The notes below the pieces were generated by a model. That model searched no databases. It worked only from the letters and a program-made list of their open reading frames with translations, and was not told the DNA's origin. A stretch of DNA of 55,021 nucleotides from Gemmatimonadota bacterium (GTDB lineage Bacteria > Gemmatimonadota > Gemmatimonadetes > Longimicrobiales > Gaopeijiaceae), in NCBI GenBank assembly GCA_007124095.1, contig SLFU01000061.1, positions 1-55,021 of the forward strand, written 5' to 3'. Position numbers and translations under genes: made by a program. Every line of letters starts with the position of its first letter. The first letter of the stretch is position 1. Below, piece after piece: positions 30,702-37,811 of the stretch.

Positions 30702-31009
30702 CCCCGGATGGGCTGGCTCGCTCTCCCGATCGCCGCTCGGAGCCGTCGCCGCAGCTCCACCCCCGACATGGTTCTGAGCGTCCGTCGAGCAGTCTTCTCG
30801 CTGTTCCAACGAACATCGTCGAGCGCGACCTCCTGGTCCCGATCTCCGTCCCCGGGACGAGCGACGAAATAGTAGCGTCCCTTGAAATCCATCCCGGGGC
30901 GGGTCCCGATATCGGCCACCCAGGTTGCTCCGTTCTCATCTTCGAACTCACGCAACGATCCTCTCCTCCCTTTCGAGTCTTGGGCTTTCGCCCGCGCTAC
31001 TCCGACCAC
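30674..31009 (-). CDS. Small protein of unrecognised family, paralog of neighbour
   Basis: 111 aa; REFEDENGATWVADIG...GRYYFVARPGDGDRDQEVALDD...LRTMSGVELRRRLRAAI. Confidence 0.6.
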   Translation of the reverse strand: MVGVARAKAQDSKGRRGSLREFEDENGATWVADIGTRPGMDFKGRYYFVARPGDGDRDQEVALDDVRWNSEKTARRTLRTMSGVELRRRLRAAIGRASQPIRGQRRIPTSG

Positions 31010-31016
31010 CGCCTCG

Positions 31017-31244
31017 TCATTTTTCCTTCGCGACGGAGTTCCGAAGGAGCTCGAGTAGCTCGTCCCGGTCCATCGCGATCAGTGCGCGCAGAGCCTCGCC
31101 CTGGTCCCGGGCCTCGAGGAGCGACTTGCGCGCGCGATCCACATCACCCTTTCGGGGAATGAAGAGCGCGAAGAATGCGCCCCAGGACTCGCGTCCCAGA
31201 ACCACGTCCCACGTCTCGCCGGCCTCATCCTCGATCCTGTGCAC
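31017..31244 (-). CDS. Small protein of unrecognised family, paralog of neighbour (start may be slightly upstream)
   Basis: 75 aa; HRIEDEAGETWDVVLG...FFALFIPRKGDVDRARKSLLEA...LIAMDRDELLELLRNSV, alignable to 30674-31009 product. Confidence 0.6.
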   Translation of the reverse strand: MHRIEDEAGETWDVVLGRESWGAFFALFIPRKGDVDRARKSLLEARDQGEALRALIAMDRDELLELLRNSVAKEK

Positions 31245-31269
31245 AAAAAGTCTCCCGTCGACGGGGTGC

Positions 31270-32433
31270 TCAACGAAGGGGTTCCAACTCGACCAGATCC
31301 AGGACCGGGCTACCGGTGAGCGCCGCCGCCCCCGTCCTCACCCTGCCCACGATCCGAATGTGATCGAGGGGGGTGAGTGCTTCGGCCTGCGCGAGCCGGT
31401 CCGCCTCTAGCGGAAGATAGACGAAACTCCGATCCTCTCCCAGCGATCGTGCCAGGAGGAAGGGTTCTCCCTCATAGAAGTCGGAGCGGATGGGCTCGGC
31501 TCGCTCGAGGGAGATGAACTGGAGTTCGAGCTCGACCAGCTCTCCCAGGTAGCGAGCCGGATCGCCGGACAGATCCGCGGGGGTGAGATCGGTTGCCGGT
31601 GGGGAGTCGCGGACACCCGCCGGCTCCTCCAGCTCGGGAACCCAGGCCCACCCCTCCAAACGAACCCTCGCCCAGCTCCCTTCCCGTGCCAGGACGCGAA
31701 GGTCCGACCCCGCATCCACCCGCCCCAAGGTGTCCCCGTCGGGAGCGGTGAAGATGATCGATCCCTCCGGGCCTCCCCGAAGCCAGCTCCCGTCGACCGC
31801 CCTCCCGTCGACCGCAACTTCCGCGGAACCGTCCGGATCTCCCGATTCTTCTTCATCGGTTCCCTCCCGGCCGGCCGGCACCGCGTCGCCGGCCTCTTCG
31901 GGTGAGGCCTCACTCGCCGCCATTCCCTCGATCGAGGGAAGCCATACCCAACCCGTCCGGCGCACTTCGATCCATCCGGTGATCCTCTCCAACTCCTCGA
32001 GACGAGCTCCCCTCAGTAGCCAGGCCGCCACCCGGCCCGAGGGCTCCTCCCGCAGGTTCTCCCCCCCCTCTTCCGAAACCGTGAGGTGGAATTCACCGTC
32101 CGAAAGGACCTGGAGCGAAGCCGTCCACACGAACCCACGCAGTGAGACCCGGGCCCAGTCCCCTTCCCTTTCGTGGAGCTCAAGTCGGGTGCCGGGAAAT
32201 AGCTGCCCGAGGACCGTTCCGTTGGGCGCCGCGCGGAAGTCCTCCTCCACCTGCACCACCGCTACCCCCTGCGCCCCGACCTCCCCGGCTGCGAGCGCCA
32301 AGCCGAGAACCGGGATCCAGAGCGCGGAGACGCGCCCCGGGCCACACAGGTGGGCCATCGAAAAGGAGAGGGTGGGGAGCATCGACCGAAACGAACCGTC
32401 AGGGGCCGGGTTAGAGGGAAGCAGTCGGTGCAA
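31270..32433 (-). CDS. Protein with three SH3b-like domains (alternative start 32382)
   Basis: Repeats: NGTVLGQLFPGTRLELHEREGDWARVSLRGFVWTASLQV; SGRVAAWLLRGARLEELERITGWIEVRRTGWVWLPSIEG; DGDTLGRVDAGSDLRVLAREGSWARVRLEGWAWVPELEE. Confidence 0.75.
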   Translation of the reverse strand: MHRLLPSNPAPDGSFRSMLPTLSFSMAHLCGPGRVSALWIPVLGLALAAGEVGAQGVAVVQVEEDFRAAPNGTVLGQLFPGTRLELHEREGDWARVSLRGFVWTASLQVLSDGEFHLTVSEEGGENLREEPSGRVAAWLLRGARLEELERITGWIEVRRTGWVWLPSIEGMAASEASPEEAGDAVPAGREGTDEEESGDPDGSAEVAVDGRAVDGSWLRGGPEGSIIFTAPDGDTLGRVDAGSDLRVLAREGSWARVRLEGWAWVPELEEPAGVRDSPPATDLTPADLSGDPARYLGELVELELQFISLERAEPIRSDFYEGEPFLLARSLGEDRSFVYLPLEADRLAQAEALTPLDHIRIVGRVRTGAAALTGSPVLDLVELEPLR

Positions 32434-32587
32434 ATTTGACGGAGTCCGGGAGACCCGTCAAACCCCGAGCTTCCCGGGTTGCTCCCCTCAGACCAATTCC
32501 GGTAGCTTCCCAACGTCTTCGGCCAACGGGTGGCGAACCCGACCCTTTCGGGCCCGATAGGCTTCCGGTCCCCTCAACCAAAAGGCC

Positions 32588-33307
32588 ATGCGGATCTCTC
32601 CCCCCTCGGTAGTTCTCTTTCCACTTGTCTTCGCGCCATTTCTTCTCGCGTTGGCCCTCCTGGCTCGACCCGACGGGGCCGAAGCTCAGACGGTGCCCTC
32701 CCCGTACAGCTTCGTGGACACGACTCACGACCTCGGCGTCCTGATAGGGGTGGCTTCCGAGAACCGGGGACAGTTCGAATTGGGGCCCGGCGGAGGGCCC
32801 ATCTTCGGGGTGCGCTACGGCTTCCACCTGAGCGGGCCCTTCACGATCGAGGGGAACGGTTTCCTCCTCGACACCGACCGAAGGATCCGGGCTCCCCAGG
32901 GGGAAGACGGGATCGAGGAGCTCGGCACGACCCGTTCGCTGGTGGGCAATATTGACGGACGACTCCGCTTCACCCTCACCGGGGACCGGAGCTGGCACAA
33001 CCTGGCGCCATTTCTCCAGGCCGGAGGAGGGGTGGCCGGAGACATGCGGACGCAGTCCGAGGTCGAGGCGAACCTCCCGTCCGATTCCCGTTTCAGCTTC
33101 GGGCCCTCCCTTGTGGGACTTCTCGGTGCGGGAACGCACTGGTTTCCGGGAGATCGGATCGGGATCCGGGCGGAGGTCGTCATGCACATCTGGAAGCTCG
33201 GCACGCCGCCGAATTTCTTCGCCCTCGAAGAGCAGCTGGGATCGGTTCCCGAGCAGGAGTGGACGGCGGTGAATGCGCTGATCCTCGGGGGCTCCCTTCG
33301 CTTCTGA
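32588..33307 (+). CDS. Outer-membrane beta-barrel protein, unknown function
   Basis: 239 aa; signal peptide, FGVRYGFHLSGPFTIEGNGFLLDTDRR..., ends in ...NALILGGSLRF with terminal aromatic. Confidence 0.65.
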   Translation: MRISPPSVVLFPLVFAPFLLALALLARPDGAEAQTVPSPYSFVDTTHDLGVLIGVASENRGQFELGPGGGPIFGVRYGFHLSGPFTIEGNGFLLDTDRRIRAPQGEDGIEELGTTRSLVGNIDGRLRFTLTGDRSWHNLAPFLQAGGGVAGDMRTQSEVEANLPSDSRFSFGPSLVGLLGAGTHWFPGDRIGIRAEVVMHIWKLGTPPNFFALEEQLGSVPEQEWTAVNALILGGSLRF

Positions 33308-33319
33308 TCCCCACCGACC

Positions 33320-33790
33320 ATGATCGATCTTCCGGCGGTGCGTCGTTGGGTTCGCCTTCTTCTGGTTGCGGTTGCGCTGGCTACCCAACTCCCGGGGTGC
33401 TCCATCCCGAGATGGCCCGTGGAAGAAGGAGCGGTGACGTCCCCCTTCGGGGTCCGCTGGAGCGGGTATCTCCCTGCGGTTCACCGGGGCGTCGATATCC
33501 GTGCGCCGGAGGGAACTCCGGTCCGCTCGATCGCCCCGGGGCGGATCCGCTACGCGGGGTGGATGGGGGGGTACGGAAACGTAGTGTGGGTCGACCACCG
33601 CAGGGACGTGATCAGCGTGTACGCACACCTCTCGGAAATCTACGTCACCCAGGGTCAGACGCTAGCGGGGCGGGAGGTGGTCGGCCTGAGCGGAAGCACG
33701 GGAAATGTGACCGGTCCCCACCTCCATCTCGAGATCTGGAAGAACGGACGTCCCGTGGATCCCGTCAATTTCCTGGGCCGCCGGCCCTGA
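33320..33790 (+). CDS. M23-family peptidase, putative lipoprotein
   Basis: TSPFGVRWSGYLPAVHRGVDIRAPEGTPVRSIAPGRIRYAGWMGGYGNVVWVDHRRDVISVYAHL...GNVTGPHLHLEIWKNGRPVDPVNFL. Confidence 0.9.
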   Translation: MIDLPAVRRWVRLLLVAVALATQLPGCSIPRWPVEEGAVTSPFGVRWSGYLPAVHRGVDIRAPEGTPVRSIAPGRIRYAGWMGGYGNVVWVDHRRDVISVYAHLSEIYVTQGQTLAGREVVGLSGSTGNVTGPHLHLEIWKNGRPVDPVNFLGRRP

Positions 33791-33814
33791 CCGTTCGGAC
33801 CACACCCCTGCGGA

Positions 33815-34804
33815 TCATCCTCTTGCCCTGAGCGCTTCGATCTCCCGGGTCAGGGCCGGAACGACTTCGAATAGGTCCCCCACGATTCCATAGTCGGCGA
33901 TCTTGAATATCGGAGCGTCCGCATCCCGATTGATCGCGACGATCTTTCCTGCCGTGCGCATCCCGGCCAGGTGTTGCACCGCCCCTGAGATCCCGATCGC
34001 AAAGTAGAGCCTCGGCGCCACCGTCTGCCCGGTCTGCCCTACCTGCTCCGCGTGCGGCCGCCAGCCCGCGTCCACCACGGCCCTCGATGCACCGAGGCCG
34101 GCATCCCCTCCCAGCGCCGCCCGCAAGCCCTCCAGGAGGTCCCAGTTTTCAGGACCTTTGAGGCCCCTCCCCCCTGAAACCACGACGGCAGCTTCCGCCA
34201 CATCGGGTACCTCCGGATCGGACGCCTCGAAGGCCAGCACCTCGGTGGCCCACCCTGAAGGGTCCAGATCGGCCTCCACGACTTCGATCTCCGGAGCGGA
34301 CTTCCCAGGCTCGAGCGAGAAGGCATGGGGCCGAATGGTTGCAATCAGGGGTGACGAGTCGAGGTGGATCCGGGCAAGAGCCTTACCTGCGTAGACGGGC
34401 CTCACCAGCTCGATCTCTCCACCACTGACGGCAAGGTCGACGATCTCCTGCGCGAGGGGCACGTCGAGCCGAGCCGCGAGACGGGCAGCTAGATCCTTGC
34501 CCTGCGAAGTCGCGGCCAGGAGCACGGCCCCGTACCCACCCTCCCGAACCGCTGACTCCACCACCGCGGTGAACACTTCTGGTCGGTAGGAAGCCAGCGC
34601 CTCGTGGACGAGAACCGTCAGCCGTCGGACCCCGGAGCGCTCCACCCCCTCGCCCCCGTCCCGCCAGGCCTCGCCCCTCGGGAGGAGCGCATCGGCTGAT
34701 CCACCCAGATCCTCGGCCAATCCGGCCGCGACGGCCATCACCTCTCCCGCGACTTCCGTCAGCCAGCCCTCCCTCTCCTCCAGGACTGCGAGCACCTTCG
34801 TCAT
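33815..34804 (-). CDS. etfA: Electron transfer flavoprotein alpha subunit
   Basis: MTKVLAVLEEREGWLTEVAGEVMAVAAGLA; VVSGGRGLKGPENWDLLEGL; VGQTGQTVAPRLYFAIGISGAVQHLAGMRTAGKIVAINRDADAPIFKIADYGIVGDLFEVVPALT. Confidence 0.95.
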   Translation of the reverse strand: MTKVLAVLEEREGWLTEVAGEVMAVAAGLAEDLGGSADALLPRGEAWRDGGEGVERSGVRRLTVLVHEALASYRPEVFTAVVESAVREGGYGAVLLAATSQGKDLAARLAARLDVPLAQEIVDLAVSGGEIELVRPVYAGKALARIHLDSSPLIATIRPHAFSLEPGKSAPEIEVVEADLDPSGWATEVLAFEASDPEVPDVAEAAVVVSGGRGLKGPENWDLLEGLRAALGGDAGLGASRAVVDAGWRPHAEQVGQTGQTVAPRLYFAIGISGAVQHLAGMRTAGKIVAINRDADAPIFKIADYGIVGDLFEVVPALTREIEALRARG

Positions 34805-34880
34805 CGACCCCTCCCTGTGGACCGAAAGCCGCTCCGGCCGCCGGCAGCTACCGGACTCCGGAGACGCCCCGATCCGGCGA

Positions 34881-35636
34881 TCAGATGAGCCCTTCCTCAT
34901 CCCTCAGAATCCGGACCAGCTCCGGCACCGCTCCTGCGCCTTCCCCGATGAACTCTCCCCCCGAGCGCTCCGGTGGGAGCTCCAATGACCGGAGCCGGAG
35001 CCGGGAGGCAACGGCCTTAGCGGGCCGCCGTTCCAGGGGCTTCCGTTTCGCGGCCATGATCCCCTTCATCGAAGCGAACCGGGGCTCGAAGGCTCCCTTC
35101 GTGATGGTCAGGACCGAGGGAAGCGGCAAGCGTACGTACTGCGTTCCCCCCTCGACCGCACGGGCGCAACGGACGGACCCGTGCCCCCCCTCCAGCTCGA
35201 ACTGGGACACCGCGGAGGCGCAACTCCATCCCAGGAGGGTCGCCAGCATGGGACCGACCTGTTCCTGGTCGTCATCCACCGCCTTCTTTCCGAGAAGGAT
35301 CAACTCCGCCCGATCTTCCTCGATCACCGACGCCAGGACCTTGGCCGTCGCGAGCCCATCGTGCGTGACCGTTCCCTCGATGAGAATCGCGCGATCTGCG
35401 CCCAGCGCCAACGCCGCACGCAATGTCTCCTCGGACTGGGCATCGCCGAGGGAGACAGCGGTCACCTCACCCTCCCCGACCGCCTCTCGAGTCCGCAGCC
35501 CTGCCTCCAGCGCGAACTCGTCATAGGGGTTCATGACGTGGCGGAGGCCCTCGGGGTCGATCGCGCTGCCGCCCCGGGCGATGCGAATGCGTGTCCCGGT
35601 GTCCGGGACTCGCTTGACGCAAACAATGATGTTCAC
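34881..35636 (-). CDS. etfB: Electron transfer flavoprotein beta subunit
   Basis: VNIIVCVKRVPDTGTRIRI, NPYDEFALEAGLRTRE, GADRAILIEG, GKKAVDDDQEQVGPMLATLLGW. Confidence 0.95.
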   Translation of the reverse strand: MNIIVCVKRVPDTGTRIRIARGGSAIDPEGLRHVMNPYDEFALEAGLRTREAVGEGEVTAVSLGDAQSEETLRAALALGADRAILIEGTVTHDGLATAKVLASVIEEDRAELILLGKKAVDDDQEQVGPMLATLLGWSCASAVSQFELEGGHGSVRCARAVEGGTQYVRLPLPSVLTITKGAFEPRFASMKGIMAAKRKPLERRPAKAVASRLRLRSLELPPERSGGEFIGEGAGAVPELVRILRDEEGLI

Positions 35637-35679
35637 CTTCCGCACATCCTCCCTCCAGCTCGGCATGCCCGCCTTCCAC

Positions 35680-37092
35680 CTACATCGACCAGCCCACCAG
35701 CATGAAACCCGTGGTTGCCACGGCGGCCGCGATGAGCGCGTAGGGCAACTGTGTTCTCACATGATCGATATGGTCGGTCGCCGCCGCCATCGAAGCGATG
35801 ATCGTCGTATCCGAGATGGGGGAAGAGTGGTCTCCGAAGATTCCCCCGGAAAGGGCCGCCGCCACGAAGGGAGAGGGAGGCAGCTCCAAGGCAATCGCCG
35901 CGGGCACGACGATCGGCAGCATGATCGCGAAGGTTCCCCAGCTCGTACCGGTCGAAAAGGCGATTCCGGCCGACACCAGAAAGGCCAGGGGCAGAAAGAT
36001 CACCGGTGGAAGGACCCCGGCAGTCACCTGGGCGACGTATTCTCCTGTCCCCAGGGCATTCGCCACATCGCCGAGCGCCAGCGCAAGGAGGAGAACCAGG
36101 GCGAGGGGAACCAGGCCGCCCGCACCTTTCAGCCCGGTCCGAGTCAGCTCGTCCACGTTGGCCCCTCGCTGCCCCAGGAGAAGGAGCCACGAGACGGCGA
36201 GTGCGGAGAGGACGGCCCAGAGAACGGAGGTCGCCCCGGCCCCCGCGCGGAGGTCACCCCCTCCGGTGATAAAGAGGCTGACCGGCATCATCAGGACCAT
36301 CACGACGATCGGGAGAACCATGTTCACGGATCTGGGCGGGATCCGATCGTTCGGCTCGGGAGAAAGAATCTCCTCGTCAATCATCGGTTGTGAGTCCTTC
36401 CAGTGGAGTCTCCCGTCCCGGGTCCGGGCCTCCGCCTTCTTCATGGGCCCGAGATCCAGTCCCCAGACCACGGTCGCCCCGGCAAGGAAGAGGGCTGCCA
36501 GGGCGTAGAAGTTCAGCGGGATCGATCCGATAAAGACCCCAAGGGGATCCTCCACCCCTAGACCGATGAGGATCCCGAGGTTGTAGGCCCCCCAGGCGTT
36601 CAGGGGGATGAGGATGCAGACCGAAGCCGAGGTGGAGTCGATAATGTAGGCCAGCTTCTCCCTCGACACCTTGAAGCGGTCGAAGAGCGGCCTGGAAACA
36701 GCCCCCGCTACCAGGACCGTGATGTTTGATTCGATGAAGATGATCAACCCAGTGATCCAGGCGAGCGCCTGTGCGCGCCTGGGGGTGTTCACCCACTCTC
36801 GCGTCTCGAGGTACCGTACGAACCCCCGTACTCCCCCGGAACTCTCGATCGTTGCAATGAGCGCACCGATCACGAGGGTGAACAGGATCACATTCGCGTT
36901 TCCCGCGCTGGAGAGGACAGCCACGGTCTCCTCGATCGACCGTCCCAAGCCACTGAAGGGACTCCATCCCTCCAGAATCGTCCATCCGATCCAGATCCCG
37001 GCCGCAAGAGAGAGATAGACTTGCCGGGTCCAGATTGCGAGCACGATCGCAAGGACCGGAGGCAGGACGGAGAGCCAACCCGGATCGGTCAT
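35680..37092 (-). CDS. Na+/H+ antiporter NhaC family protein
   Basis: 470 aa polytopic; FSTGTSWGTFAIMLPIVVPAAIAL, GGIFGDHSSPISDTTIIASMAAATDHIDHVRTQLPYAL. Confidence 0.9.
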   Translation of the reverse strand: MTDPGWLSVLPPVLAIVLAIWTRQVYLSLAAGIWIGWTILEGWSPFSGLGRSIEETVAVLSSAGNANVILFTLVIGALIATIESSGGVRGFVRYLETREWVNTPRRAQALAWITGLIIFIESNITVLVAGAVSRPLFDRFKVSREKLAYIIDSTSASVCILIPLNAWGAYNLGILIGLGVEDPLGVFIGSIPLNFYALAALFLAGATVVWGLDLGPMKKAEARTRDGRLHWKDSQPMIDEEILSPEPNDRIPPRSVNMVLPIVVMVLMMPVSLFITGGGDLRAGAGATSVLWAVLSALAVSWLLLLGQRGANVDELTRTGLKGAGGLVPLALVLLLALALGDVANALGTGEYVAQVTAGVLPPVIFLPLAFLVSAGIAFSTGTSWGTFAIMLPIVVPAAIALELPPSPFVAAALSGGIFGDHSSPISDTTIIASMAAATDHIDHVRTQLPYALIAAAVATTGFMLVGWSM

Positions 37093-37694
37093 TGGGGGGC
37101 CCCGGTCGGGCCGGAGGGGCCCGGAGAAGCAGGAGAGACGTCGGGATGCCCCTTGAGGAAGAATCGAAGGGGCCAGTCTCGGGCTTCCCGGATTCCGATC
37201 CGGCCGGAGACTCCGATCTGGCTCGCTTCGGGGCGGGGGCCGGTAAGGAGGAGCAGAGGTGGACGGGAGAGGGGATGCTCGTTCATGGAGCCGTCAATGG
37301 CCATCGCCTGACAGAGCCGGGCGGGACCGTTCGTGAGATCACTCTCTCTCCCCCGGCGCTCCCGCATCAACTCGACCCCAATTCCGGGTTCGACTCCCCT
37401 TATGAGGACGGCCTCCGGATCCCCTGGTCGCCCGGCCACCACATTGAAGCACCAGTGCATCCCGTAGACGAAGTACACGTACGCCGTGCCTGCCGGACCA
37501 AACATCGGAGCGTTCCGGCGGGTCCGTCCCGTCCGTTCTGCCGCATGGCAAGCCGGATCCCGGGGGCCCACGTAGGCCTCCGTCTCCACGATCCTTCCCC
37601 CACTCGGCTCATCTCCCACCAACGAAAGGAGGTGGCAGCCAAGGAGCTCGCGTGCCGCCTCCTCGGCTCCCTTCTCGAATCCCGAAAAATCCAA
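37089..37694 (-). CDS. 3-methyladenine DNA glycosylase (AAG/MPG family); ORF extends to 37772 but start near 37694 proposed
   Basis: ELLGCHLLSLVGDEPSGGRIVETEAYVGPRDPACHAAERTGRTRRNAPMFGPAGTAYVYFVYGMHWCFNVVA; ATGA-type overlap with nhaC gene. Confidence 0.9.
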   Translation of the reverse strand: MDFSGFEKGAEEAARELLGCHLLSLVGDEPSGGRIVETEAYVGPRDPACHAAERTGRTRRNAPMFGPAGTAYVYFVYGMHWCFNVVAGRPGDPEAVLIRGVEPGIGVELMRERRGRESDLTNGPARLCQAMAIDGSMNEHPLSRPPLLLLTGPRPEASQIGVSGRIGIREARDWPLRFFLKGHPDVSPASPGPSGPTGAPQ

Positions 37695-37715
37695 CACCTC
37701 CTCCCCCGGAAAGCA

Positions 37716-37747
37716 GGAACGCCACGTCCCCGAGGACGTGGCGTTCC
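37716..37747 (-). terminator. Terminator-like perfect hairpin (14-bp stem, 4-nt loop) downstream of NYN gene
   Basis: GGAACGCCACGTCC-TCGG-GGACGTGGCGTTCC on the minus strand, followed by TGCTTTCC. Confidence 0.5.
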
Positions 37748-37773
37748 CGGCCTCCGCTCCGGAGGCGGCCATT

Positions 37774-37809
37774 ACTTACGGACCCCCCATGACTTACGGA
37801 CCCCCCATG
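37774..37809. repeat. 18-bp exact tandem duplication
   Basis: acttacggaccccccatg x2. Confidence 0.9.
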
Positions 37810-37811
37810 GT

